From the NCBI GenBank assembly GCA_037974665.1, contig CM075773.1, positions 64,510,763-64,574,762 on the forward strand: a stretch of 64,000 nt of DNA, given 5' to 3'. Source of the DNA: Ehretia macrophylla (lineage: Eukaryota; Streptophyta; Magnoliopsida; Boraginales; Ehretiaceae). Positions 23,798 to 34,574 of the stretch are shown in pieces. The position numbers were made by a program, and so were the translations under genes. Under the pieces are notes generated by a model. The model was not told the DNA's origin and made no database searches. It saw only the letters and a program-made list of their open reading frames with translations. Position 1 is the first letter of the stretch. Every line of letters begins with the position of its first letter.

Positions 23798-24705
23798 GTG
23801 TATCCAAGTCCGTATCAGATAATAAACCCTCGGAAGACATGTAATCTTCATCATCCGATTCTGATTCTGATTGTACATCTGCATCTTCACAAGTTCCATG
23901 CCTCAAATCAGTTGTTGTATCTTTTTGCATGACATCTTTAGCAATCACCTCTGGCACACTACTATCCTCACAAGCTTCATGCCCCAAATCAGTTGCAGCT
24001 TCTTTTTGCATCACATCTTTAGCGAGCACCTTTGGCACATTACTCTCTTCACGATTTTCATGCCCCAAATCAGTTGCAGCTTCTTTTTGCATCACATCTT
24101 CATCAATTTCCTCTAGCACATTACTCTCTTCACAAGTTGTATGCCTCAAACCTGATCCACCATCTGTTTCTATGGGATCTTCAACAACATCATCTGGCAC
24201 ACTACTATGATCACCAGTAACTTCTTCAGCAAATTCAGCAGCTCCATCATTACCCCACATATCTGCAACAATAATTTCAGACTATGCTTCTTCATTAACC
24301 ATCTTTGCAGCCCCTCTGTTACTTCCCTCATACAATACAATTGCATTAGATTGCATTATTGGTTCTTGACCTTTACCATAAACAACTTCTTTTGGATCAT
24401 CACCATCCTCTATATATACATTAGCAACTGGCCAATCAGCAAACACTAACTGAAATTGAATAACATCGTGATCCTCTGAAAACTCCCAAACCCCTTCATG
24501 TAATGGTCTAGTAGGCTGACTGTAGTACATAGTAAAATAATTTTTTTCCCCACCAGCATATTATGAATTCAAATTGACTTAGTTTATCTAAGTCCACACC
24601 AAGAAAAGTTACTTTCTTCCCTCCTTCATACCTTAATGTAGGTTCCATAACAAACCTACCACCTATCCATATATTAATATCTAACATTGTATTATCTTCA
24701 TCCAT
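23798..24705 (-). pseudogene. mudrA-like transposase, N-terminal part
   Basis: The start is an ATG at 24705 (MDEDNTMLDINIWIGGRF). The first about 80 residues look like the N-terminal beta-rich domain of plant MULE transposases (GVDLDKLSQFEF, EFSEDHDVIQFQLVF). A long acidic region follows with three or four copies of a 20-residue-type repeat built around DVMQKEAATDLGHE. A frameshift lies near 24540-24560 and a TAG stop at 24282-24284. The frame ends SDTDLDT at the gypsy insertion and continues at 15977 as PSWIFDD. Confidence 0.8.
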
Positions 24706-25674
24706 TCTGACAAAAGTAAAAAAAATTCCAAGTTAACTCCAATTTCAAACAAAAGAAACATGTTTTAAATAACCCTAATTTTATTGCTATTATAGTGACG
24801 CCCTAAATTGTGTGCAACTAATCAAAGTTGTAATTACATCAGATTTGAAGTTATTAACTAATGCCCTAATATTACGACCCAATTACATAAAAAGCACTAA
24901 TTTATTATTACTAACAAGCGCTAATTTTGTGAGAACTAAAAATGCCCTAATTAATAACCCTAATTTTATTGCTATTACAGAAAAACCCTAAATTGAGAAA
25001 TACATTAAAGCCCTAATCTAGATGTAATTCTATTTACAAGACACACAAGCACATGCAAGTTGTCTCTTTCGGCCAGAAAAAAGTATTCATATTTAATTAA
25101 ACAATGCAAATATACATAATATGCAAGTTATCTCTTTCGACCACAACACAAGGGACCACAAATGCATGTCACAAAGTGGAAAAGTAGAACATTAGCATAA
25201 AACATCAAAATAGGAGATAGCTATAAAAAGGTGTATTCTTACCTGGTGCTTTATGGGTACAAAAAGTTTCAACACTTTGGCGAGTTATCTGTTGTGGATT
25301 TCAATCGTCGAGCTGCAAGTGGTTTTCAAGTTGTTCCAGCACTTTTGCTTTTCAACGCCATGGATTTCGCTACTATAGGGCTTTTCAATTGATAGGTTTC
25401 AATGGGCTCAAAGCTTTTTTGGTATTCAGTGAATGTGTTTTGTATTTTACAAAAATTGATTTGCAAGTGAATGTGTTTTGTGATTTTTTTTTCTTGGGTT
25501 TGAGAATGTGTTTTGTGATTTTTTTTTTCTTGGGTTTGAGAATGTGTTTTGTGATTTGCAAGCTTTTGGTTCGATTAGGGCTTAGTAAAGAACGATAAAG
25601 TAAAGTGACAAAATATACCAAACGTAAAACATAAGGACATTTGCGTCATTTCAAATTTTCCATTAAAAATATTG
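24706..25674 (-). other. MULE 5' region upstream of mudrA with a tandem repeat
   Basis: Non-coding AT-rich sequence; it should hold the mudrA leader and promoter. A short tandem repeat at about 25435-25560 has units GTGAATGTGTTTTGTGAT and TTTTTTTCTTGGGTTTGAGA in two to three copies. Recurrent GCCCTAATTTTATTGCTATTA motifs occur near 24770 and 24960. No supportable gene. Confidence 0.5.
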
Positions 25675-25803
25675 ACGGAAAAGAGACGGAGGGGCACGTG
25701 TGTAACTTTTTAAAACCATAGGGGGGTATGGTGCACTTTTAAAAGCATAGGGGGGTCCTGTGCACTTTTGGCAAACCATAAGGGGCTATGGTGCTATTTA
25801 CCC
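25675..25803 (-). repeat. Right terminal inverted repeat of the MULE
   Basis: Inverted copy of the left end, finishing GGCTATGGTGCTATTTACCC. It is followed by TAATAATAA. Confidence 0.85.
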
Positions 25804-26013
25804 TAATAATAATAATTTAACATCTTGACTCACTTTTCTTTCGACAATCTTTTTAACTTCTCCTCAACCTTTCCTTTATATTGTTTGTCATTCTTATTGA
25901 ATAAAACCATTTAAAAAATAAAGATTGTAGAAAAAACATTTGGAATACACCTATCCAACAATATATATATATATAGATTTACATTATGTTATAGTAGTCT
26001 ATATTACTAGCAC

Positions 26014-27189
26014 TGTGACGCCCGAGTTTTTAGCCGTACATTTTCTAACTGTTGCATCCATTATTTGCGTATTTTTTCTGTGCTTTACTTGTTGTTTTCT
26101 TTAGTTACTATTCATTCTATTTTTTAACTACTTTGTTGATCCTCCCACGTGTTATTGCTTATATTATTGATATTGACTTGTCATGATTAAGTGCATTGCA
26201 TATTGGTTGCACAACCATAGTGTTAGGGGCAGTTGTATTGAATATCGGTTGGGCGGCGGTGGGCTTGCTAGTGGATATTCGATCTCCGTACCCTATTCCC
26301 TCACTTGCCTGGTCCGGAGATTACCAGGGCGTATTAGGTCGTAAGATTATTGGGGTACATCCGGAATATATCCACTGGAGTGATTGGGGTTATGCCGGCA
26401 CATTGATCGTGGTTCATGGCTCGTGGATCGTGGTTCGTGATCAAATACAAGAGAATTCTGGAGTGTTGGAGTTAAGTGTAACGTATCCTTTGATATGTGT
26501 GGTTATTTATTGTTTCAAATGTACTTTACTTGCATTTCTTGTTTAACTGCTATAATTGTTGCATTGCACGTCCCGCTGGCCTTTATCCTTCACTGGGCAA
26601 TAGTGGTTGCTCATACCTCGCTAACATGTTTCAGGAGACGCTGTGGTTGAACCCCAGCTTGACTTGCTTGAGGAGGAAGATCACGAGGTTCAGACTGATC
26701 CATTGCCTTAGTTGTTGTATCTAGTTGCTTGAGGTGGATTATGTTCATGTTGATAAATGGAAATCTTGTTTGTTTTACCTTATATTATGTAATTGCAAGA
26801 TGAAAGATAGATGGTTGTAGTAGTAGATTTGGAACCATGGCATGTAATAACTTATATTTCTACTTCTAGCCACCTTGCATGCTTGGTGGTGAATGAATGG
26901 TTGCCCTTAACTTCTAAGAATGTTTAATTGCTACCATAGAATGGTATGATAAGCATCTTTTGTAAATAAGTTAAGTTGGATGCATGCTTGTGTGAATCTG
27001 AACTATTGTATATCTTAAGGCTCGGATGGCCTTGAAGCTTTGAACTTTAGTTATAAATGCATGTCTAGTTATGTTGTGGCTTTATTGAGTATTTACAGGT
27101 TTTCAGAATGTCCAAGGTACAGAGGAGACTCTGTATGTTTGTCGGATTCAGACTTAACCTTTTACGTGAGGTTGGGTCGGGGCGTGACA
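26014..27189 (+). repeat. 5' LTR, short form
   Basis: It begins TGTGACGCCCGAG and ends GGTCGGGGCGTGACA. Beginning and end match the 2.5-kb LTRs at 15978, but after about 120 bp the sequence jumps to the TTTGTTGATCCTCCCACGTG block. Confidence 0.9.
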
Positions 27190-27195
27190 TTTAGG

Positions 27196-27207
27196 TGGTA
27201 TAAGAGC
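27196..27207 (+). other. Primer-binding site, tRNA-Met type, mutated
   Basis: TGGTATAAGAGC stands where TGGTATCAGAGC is expected; one C has become A. Confidence 0.75.
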
Positions 27208-27561
27208 TAGTGAATGCATGAAGTAGGGTTAATTTTCTCAGTCTGTGGGTAGAGGTCTATTATGTGATTTTATGATTGCATGAATCAGTGATTCTTTGAT
27301 TTGCCTAAGTGAAATTTGAATTGGTAATGAACATGCTAGTATAGAAATGGAATGTGAAAAGTCTTTAAGAGTTAATGTTTGAATGCAAAAGTCTAGAATA
27401 TCAAGTGTGATTAAGTGACTCATATGTATCTATTGTATGTGGATATTCATATGATCTTATTTATGTGACTTTATGTGGATTCGTCTGAACTTCTTCTTAT
27501 GTGCTTTACTTGCAAACTACATATATACCTGTCATAACACTTCGCATTCTAGCTGCTTGAA

Positions 27562-28850
27562 ATGAGGAGAAGGGAAAGACCGAGGAGAGAGCCGGAGAAA
27601 GCTCCTAGGCAGGATGTACCGGAAGAAGGTGAAGGTGTAGCAGAGAATGCACCGCAAGAACCAGAACCGAGCAATGCACAGATTTTGGCTACTGCTATGA
27701 ATACTATTGCACAGTTTGTGACACAACAGGGTTAGCCAAGGGTCGGTAGAGGTAATCAGGCCGCCAGAGCAGAGGGTAGTAGTACCGCTGGGGGTAACCT
27801 GTACGACAAATTCTTGCACCATGGGGCATACAGTTTCTATGGAGAGCCAGATGACATGAAAGCAGAGTTATGGCTGAAGAAGTTTGAAAGAGTCGCTGCA
27901 ATACTTGAGTGTAATGACGAGAGAAAAATCGCTTATGCTACATTCTTGTTGGAAGGTAACGCCGAGGAATGGTGGCGTACCGTTAGTGAAAAGTAGGAGG
28001 CTGAGAGAGTACAACATTCATGGGCCGATTTTATTCGGGAGTTCCGAGATAAGTATATATCTGTGGTAGCTCGTGAGAGAAGTTAGGAAGAGTTCATAGA
28101 TCTAAGACAAGAAAACATGACCGTGGATCAGTATGAGGCTACCTTTACTAGACTTTTTTGCTACGTGCCAGCGTTAGTGCAACCGGAGGACATGAAGATG
28201 CAGAGATTTATCAAAGGCTTGAGAAGTGATATTATGCTTAATCTGTCTTCAAATGATTATCCTAATTATGCTGCAGTAGTCAGGGCCGCATCTAGATATG
28301 AGAAACGCAAGGCAGACATGTTGGCCGAGTCTAGTCAGTCGAGTAAACGGCAGTACCAATCATAGAGTCAGGGGTTTCAGAGGCAGACCGTTTTAGTGGG
28401 TCAGAGTCAGCAGCCGAGGCAGACTCAGAGCTACACAGGGCCTACTCAGACTCAAGCACGACCAGTTCAAAGTCAGAGTTAGGGGCAGCCTCATCCAGTT
28501 GCAGCTCGATCTCAGCAAGGTAGTTCAACTACTTCTTCTTACAGAGCTCCTTCGGGAGACACTGTTATAAGAATTCACCAGCAGTGCAGCTTCTGTCAAC
28601 GTCAGGGCCACACTGAGGAGGTTTGCTGGAGAAAACTGAACAAGTGTACAGGTTGCGGGAGTGACCAGCACAAGGTTAAAGATTGCCTGAAATTTAAGAA
28701 CACCATGGGTCAGACATCGGCTCAGAATTCTCAGACCAGGGCACCAACTGCAGTACCAGCACCACGGGGACAGGCCCGAGTATTTGCTTTGGATTCTGAG
28801 GAGCTTCCAAATACGACTGCTATAGTAGAAGGTACATTTCTCCTTAATGA
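27562..28850 (+). pseudogene. Gag of the gypsy element
   Basis: It starts ATG (MRRRERPRREPEKAP). It carries the gag core (KFLHHGAYSFYGEPDDMKAE, EEWWRTVSEK, MKMQRFIKGLRSDIM, YPNYAAVVRAASRYEKRK), a Gln/Ser-rich stretch and a double Cys knuckle (CSFCQRQGHTEEVC, CTGCGSDQHKVKDC). At least five TAG stops interrupt it (about 27734, 27994, 28084, 28363 and 28480), each where Gln is expected, so CAG became TAG. Confidence 0.88.
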
Positions 28851-29180
28851 TCAATCAGTTAAGGTTTTAATTGACTCCGGGGTTACTCATTCATTTATTA
28901 TTCCTACTTGTGCACTGAATGCTAAACTGAAGCATGATAAACTGTTGCATGAGATTGTGGTTTATACTCCTATGGGTCCGAAGTTTGTTACTAAATCTAT
29001 TTGCAAAGCATGTAATATTTATATTGAGGGTTGTGTATTTCCTGCTGATTTGATTATTCTACCCTTCAATGACTTTGAAATTATATTGGGGATGGATTGG
29101 TTGGAGAAATATTATGCACAACTTGATTGTAGAAAGAAGATTGTGAGATTAGAAATGCCATCCAACCTGTAATTGAAATA
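28790..29180 (+). pseudogene. Aspartic protease domain
   Basis: The segment has VKVLIDSGVTHSFI, the aspartic protease active site (family DSGATHSFI), then ADLIILPFNDFEIILGMDWL, a typical gypsy protease end. The local frame is open from 28705 to 29172. It would free gag and pol products. Confidence 0.85.
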
Positions 29181-29240
29181 GTTAGTAGTAGGAAATCCAC
29201 TGGAACTCCTATCATTTCTTCTATTAGAGCATCTAAACTG

Positions 29241-30200
29241 TTGAGTAAAGGTTGTGAGGCTTATCTTGCATATTTGATTAATCAACCTGGGGACCAGTTG
29301 AAATTGAATGATGTGCCTATTGTGAGAGAGTTTTCGGAGGTCTTTCCTGAGGAGTTACCTGGTCTACCGCCTGATAGAGAGATAGAATTCATGATTGATT
29401 TATTACCGGGGACTACACCTATCTCTAGGACTCCGTATAGAATGGCTCCACCTGAATTGCAGGAGTTGAAAGTTCAATTGCAGGATTTACTTGAGAAGAG
29501 ATTTATTCAGCCGAGTTCTTCACCTTAGGGTGCACCATTTCTATTTGTTAAGAAGAATGACGGATCTCTTCGCTTGTGTATTGATTATCAGGGTCTCAAT
29601 CAGGTGACTATCAAAAATAAATATCATTTGCCTTTGATTGAGGATTTATTTGACCAGTTGCAAGGTGCTAGGGTATTTTCTAAATTCAATATGAGGCAGG
29701 GTTACTATCAGTTGAGGATTAAGAAAGATGATGTTCCTAAAACTACTTTCAGAACTCGTTATAGCCATTATGAGTTTGTTGTTATGCCGTTTGGTTTAAC
29801 TAATGCTCCTGCCGCATTCATGGATTTAATGCAGAGGGTATTTCGTCCTTATTTGGACCAATTTGTAGTTATCTTCATTGATGATATTCTTGTATATTCT
29901 AAATCTGAGGCAGAGCATGAACAGCATCTCAGGATTGTATTGCAGACTCTTCAAGAGCATCAGTTATTTGCAAAGTTCAGCAAATGTGAATTCTGGCTAA
30001 AGCAAGTTGCTTTTCTGGGTCATATTATCTCGCAGGATGGTATTTCCGTTGATCCAGCGAAGATTGAAGTTGTATTAGCTTGGAAACGGCCTGAAACTGT
30101 TACTGAGATCCGTAGTTTTCTTGGCTTAGCTGGATATTATCGGAGATTTGTCAAAGATTTCTCTAAAATTGTAGGGCCTTTGACTCAGCTCACTCAGAAG
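29241..30200 (+). pseudogene. Reverse transcriptase domain
   Basis: Order of motifs: [94 protein letters not shown] and [17 protein letters not shown]. The FIDDI box is intact. The first catalytic Asp, normally in SKIDLRSGY, is Asn (SKFNMRQGY). A TAG stop at about 29527-29529 replaces the Trp of a SPWGAP motif. Confidence 0.9.
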
Positions 30201-30662
30201 AGAACTGTGTTTGATTGGAATGATAAGTGTAAGGCTAGCTTTCAGGAATTGAAGAGGAGATTGACCACAGCTCCTATTCTTGTTTTGCCTGAGGGTTATG
30301 ATAATCTAGTAATCTATAGTGATGCTTCTAATGAAGGTTTGGGCTATGTATTGATACAGAATGGAAATGTTATTGCTTATGCTTCAAGAAAATTGAAACC
30401 TTATGAACTTAACTATCCAACGCATGATGTTGAGCTCGCGGCTATCATTCTTGCATTAAAGAAATGACGTCATTATCTTTGGGGCAATAAGTTTGAAATC
30501 TTTACAGATCATAAGAGCTTAAAATATCTATTTTCATAGAAAGAGCTGAACATGAGGCAGAGACGTTGGCTGAAATTACTTGAGGACTACAATTGTATTA
30601 TTAATTATCTTCCAAGCAAAGCCAACATTGTTGCTGATGCTTTGAGCCGTAAGGCTACTATT
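30201..30662 (+). pseudogene. RNase H domain
   Basis: It has [56 protein letters not shown] and ANIVADALSRKA. Acidic catalytic positions are present. Stops are TGA near 30466 (Trp in relatives) and TAG near 30538 (Gln in relatives). Confidence 0.88.
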
Positions 30663-31770
30663 GCTAGCTTGATCATCAAGAATTGGGAGTTCATGGAAGA
30701 ACTATGCTTATGGAAGCCTAAGACTTCAGATTCTGGTATTCAATTTGCAAGTTTGCAAATTCAATCCCTATTATTATCCAAGATTAGAGAAGCTCAGCAG
30801 ACGGATCCTTATTTGTTGAAAATCTTAGAGAAGTCTAAAGGGGGAGAGTTGGATTTCAAATTGTATGAAGATGGCATTCTCAAATTTAAAGGTAGAATCT
30901 GTATTCCGAGTGAGCCTACTCTTAAGAAAGATATTCTTGCTGAAGCACACAACTTTATATACTATCCATCCAGGCAGTACAAAGATGTATAAAGATTTGA
31001 AACAGAACTTCTTGTGGAACAACATGAAGAAGGAGATTGCAGACTATGTGGCTAGATGTCTTATATGTCAGAAGGTTAAAGTGGAGCATCAGAGACCTAT
31101 AGGGTTATTACAGCCTTTGGCTATACCTAAATGGAAGTGGGATCATATTACCATGGATTTCGTCTCAGATTTGCCAAGGTTTTCGAAAGGTAATGACTCA
31201 GTTTGGGTTGTTGTTGATAGGTTGACCAAGACTTCTCACTTTATTGCTAGAAAGAAGACTGATTCTCTTGATAAGCTAGCGGAGTTATATATTAAGAATA
31301 TTGTCAAACTTCATGGGATTCCAAAGAGTATTATGTCAGAAAGAGATCCCAGATTTACATCTCAATTCTGGCAGAAGATTCAGAAAGCTTTGGGCACAAC
31401 TTTGAGTTTCAGTACTGCTTATCACCCTCAGACAGATGGTCAATCTGAGAGAACTATCTTAATCCTCGAGGATATGTTACGAGCTTGTATTCTGGATTTT
31501 GGAAAGAGTTGGAAGAAATATTTGTCACTCATAGAGTTCGCCTATAACAATAGTTATCAAGCTACTATTGGGATGACACCGTATGAGGCACTTTATAGGT
31601 GTAAATGCCAATCTCCTCTCTATTGGGATGAGGTTGTTGAGATGAAGACGGTCGATCCTACACTTTTGCCTGAGATGAATAGAATGATTGATCATGTGCA
31701 GCTTATCAAAAAGAGGATGCTTACAGCTCAAAGTCGGCAGAAGAGTTATGCAGATAGGCGTCGCTGAAAT
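30663..31770 (+). pseudogene. Integrase domain
   Basis: Zinc-binding part (HPGSTKMYKDL, CLICQKVKVEHQRP) and core (ITMDFVSDLPRFS, HPQTDGQSERT, AYNNSYQATIGMTPYEAL). The second catalytic Asp in the family's SDRDPRF is Glu (SERDPRF). A frameshift at about 30945-30955 (an extra base beside TTTATATACT) splits the domain into two open frames. A TGA at 31765-31767 ends the second. Confidence 0.88.
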
Positions 31771-31782
31771 TTAGAGTTTGCT

Positions 31783-32247
31783 TTGGGTGATAGGGTATTT
31801 CTGAAAATCTCTCCTCGAAAAGGTTTGATTCGGCATGGTAAAGAGGGTAAACTTAGTCCAAGATATGTTGGACCATTTGAAATCACTGAGAGAGTTGGTG
31901 CATTAACATACAAACTAGCCTTACCTCCTAGTTTGGGCAGAATTCATGATGTCTTCCATGTATCTATGCTTCGAAAGTATCAGCCAGATCGTTCTCATAT
32001 TCTTGAGCCAGAGCCGTTAGAGATCAGTGAGACCTTGACTTATACAGAGAAACCTCTTCGGATTGTAGATCAGAAAGTTCAGGAGTTGAGAACTAAAAGC
32101 ATTCCGATGGTTAAGGTCTTATGGGATCATCACAGGTTAGAGGATGCTACATGGGAGAGAGAGGTGGAGATTCGTGAGAGATATCCTGAGTTATTCGCTG
32201 AATCATGTAAGAATTACGTGGGCGCAATTAGTTTAAGGGGGAGAGGG
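31783..32247 (+). pseudogene. Integrase C-terminus, chromodomain and polypurine tract
   Basis: Open frame with GDRVFLKISPRKGLIRHG, LGRIHDVFHVSMLRKYQP and the chromodomain end VKVLWDHHRLEDATWERE. The polypurine tract AAGGGGGAGAGGG (32235-32247) directly precedes the 3' LTR. Confidence 0.86.
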
Positions 32248-33455
32248 TGTAACGCCTGAGTTTTTAACCGTACATTTTTTAACTGTTGCATCCATTATTT
32301 GCGCATTTCTTCCGTGCTTTACTTGTTGTTTTCTTTAGTTACTATTCATTCCATTTTTCAACTACTTTGTTGATTATCCCACGTGTTATTGCTTATATTA
32401 TTGCTATTGACTTGTCATGATTAAGTGCATTGCATATTGGTTGCGTAACCATAGTGTTAGGGGCAGTTGTATTGAATATCGGTTGGGCGGCGGCTGGCTT
32501 GCCAGTGGATATTCGATCTTCGTACCCTATTCCCTCACTTGCCTAGTCTGGAGATTACAAGGGAGTGTTAGGTCGTAAGATTATCGGGGTACATCCGGAG
32601 TACACTCATTGGAGTGATTGGGGTTATACCGGAACATTGATCGTGGTTCGTGGCTCGTGGATCGTGGTTCGTGATCAAATACAAGAGAATTCTGGAGTGT
32701 TGGGGTTAAGTGTAACGTATCTTTTGATATATGTGGTTATTTACTGTTTCAAATGTACTTTACTTGTATTTCTTGTTTAACTGCAATAATTGTTGCATTG
32801 CACGTCCTGTTGGCCTTTATCCCTCACTGGACAATAGTGGTTGCTCATACCTCGCTAACATGTTTCCGGAGACGCTGTGGTTGAACCCCAACTTGACTTG
32901 GTTGAGGGGGAAGATCAGGAGGTTCAAACTGATCCGTTGCCTTAGTTGTTGTACCTAGTTGCTTGAGGTGGATTATGTTCCTGTTGATAAATGGAAATCT
33001 TGTTTGTTTTACCTTATGTTCTATCTTGTAGCCTAAGTGCTAGGTACATGTTATGCAATTGCAAGATGAAAGATAGATGGTTGTAGTAGTAGATTTGGAA
33101 CCATGGCATGTAATAACTTATGTTTCTACTTCTAGCCACCTTGCATGCTTGGGGGTGAATGAATGGTTGTCCTTAACTTCTAAGAATGTTTAATTGCTAC
33201 CATAGAATGGTATGATAAACGTCTTTTGTAAAGAAGTTAAGTTGGATGCATGCTTGTGTGAATCTGAACTATTGTATATCTTAAGGCTCGGATGGCCTTG
33301 AAGCTTTGAACTTTAGTTATAAATGCATGTCTAGTTATGTTGTGGCTTTATTGAGCATTTACAGGTTTTCAGAATGTCAACGATACAGAGGAGACTTTGT
33401 CCGTTTGTCGAGTCCGGACTTAACCTTTTACGTGGGGTTGGGTCGAGGTGTGACA
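32248..33455 (+). repeat. 3' LTR, short form
   Basis: It begins TGTAACGCCTGAG and ends GGTCGAGGTGTGACA. It carries about 30 bp (around 33020-33050) absent from the 5' LTR. The same 1.3-kb gap relative to the long LTR is present in both copies, so the short LTR predates insertion. Confidence 0.9.
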
Positions 33456-34574
33456 AACACAATTATGAAGTCAAATACCACCCGAATAAACTCTGATTGC
33501 AAAAGTGAGTTTGAGACTCAAAGATCGCTTTGCCGCGTCGCTAATGAGTATAAGGAAACTACATACAGAGGTATATGAATGTTCAATAATAGAATGAGAA
33601 GATAACCATTTATATGACAATCTAATTTCAATTGAATAAAAGAAAGATACTTAAGTAAAATAGAACTATTAATTCAAATTTCACATATGTTCCAAATACA
33701 ATTTGTATTTACAAATGACTGAATTGACTAAATATTATTTTACAGTTCCAAACAAGAGAATTCATTTGTAAATACAAATCCTCGCGGAATTCATTTATAA
33801 ATCAAATAAATTCCACAATACAAGTGTTTCCAAACACTTTGTAAGTTTTTCTACTAATTATGATAGACAGCTTTTAAATAATTTTGTCTAATTTCAATTT
33901 TTGTATTGTAATGTTTTCTTGGTACTATCGAGGATAAAATTGTAGTTGAACTTTTTACCTGTACTTTTTTCTTAATTACTTATTATTCTTTGACCATATA
34001 TTATTATAGCAGGAACTCCTGTTAAAAATACTACTAGGATTGTTTAAATTCTCAGTAATATGAATTTAGTTTTTTTCTTTTTCTTCATTTTCTTTTTTGC
34101 CTTTTTTTCTTTTTCTTTTTCCCTTATCCTTATTTTCTTTCATCGGCTAGCCTTACTTGTTCTTTTCTTTTTATTCTCTTCCTAGTTACTGTAGACCATC
34201 AAATCTACAATCAAGAGCTTGGGTTGAAAATTTCAGGATCTATTTTTAAATAGGCACTAGCAACCTACAATATCCAAAATACAAGAAGAGGTAAATGACC
34301 TTGCAACATCGATAGGGGTGTCCTAAAGACACTCTGATGCTCAAGTTAGCAATTGGAGAAGATAACAAAGTAAAAAAATATAAGATAAAAATACATGTTA
34401 AGGTTACAATTAGGATGGTCAATGGAAGTGAAAATCAATGGTAGTAGCCTTTATAGGGATGACTAATGTCAACAGTGTTGGAAAAAATATGAAAAATGAA
34501 GCAACAATGCATGATAGCCTCCCTTGGCAAGCCTAGAAGGGATCTTATGTAGTGGTCGAAGTGATTTTGGTATA
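33456..34574. other. Unassigned AT-rich spacer
   Basis: No gene or recognisable element. Around 33690-33840, AATTCATTTGTAAATACAAAT-like words recur in both orientations and suggest an old MITE. A CTTTTT-rich tract lies near 34070-34140. Confidence 0.4.

Larger units (their letters stand above)
7931..25803 (-). mobile_element. Mutator-like element (MULE), enlarged by two nested LTR insertions
   Basis: The left end GGGTAAATAGCACCATAGCC is inverted at the right end as GGCTATGGTGCTATTTACCC. The 9 bases outside each end are identical (TAATAATAA at 7922-7930 and 25804-25812), the size expected for Mutator-type duplications, though they fall in an AAT-rich tract. Inside are a minus-strand mudrA-like transposase in three pieces and a plus-strand GRF-like gene. 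Subtracting the solo LTR at 9008-12568, the gypsy element at 15978-23797 and one copy of each duplication leaves roughly 6.5 kb. The transposase has stops, frameshifts and a changed catalytic residue, so the element cannot move by its own product. Confidence 0.88.
26014..33455 (+). mobile_element. Ty3/gypsy chromovirus (Tekay/Del-like), nearly full length, decayed
   Basis: LTRs of about 1.2 kb (26014-27189 and 32248-33455) flank gag, protease, RT, RNase H, integrase and a chromodomain in standard gypsy order. Flanking pentamers are AGCAC (26009-26013) and AACAC (33456-33460), one mismatch. It belongs to the same family as the element at 15978-23797, with homologous coding regions, but its LTRs are about 1.3 kb shorter. 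Many TAG/TGA stops and at least one frameshift make it inactive. Confidence 0.92.

Noticed and set aside
23871..24260. Plus-strand repetitive frames (Ser/Cys/His-rich)
   Set aside because: Antisense of the repeated acidic region of mudrA.
33690..33840. Possible complete MITE in the spacer
   Set aside because: Words recur in both orientations but I could not define ends or a target duplication.
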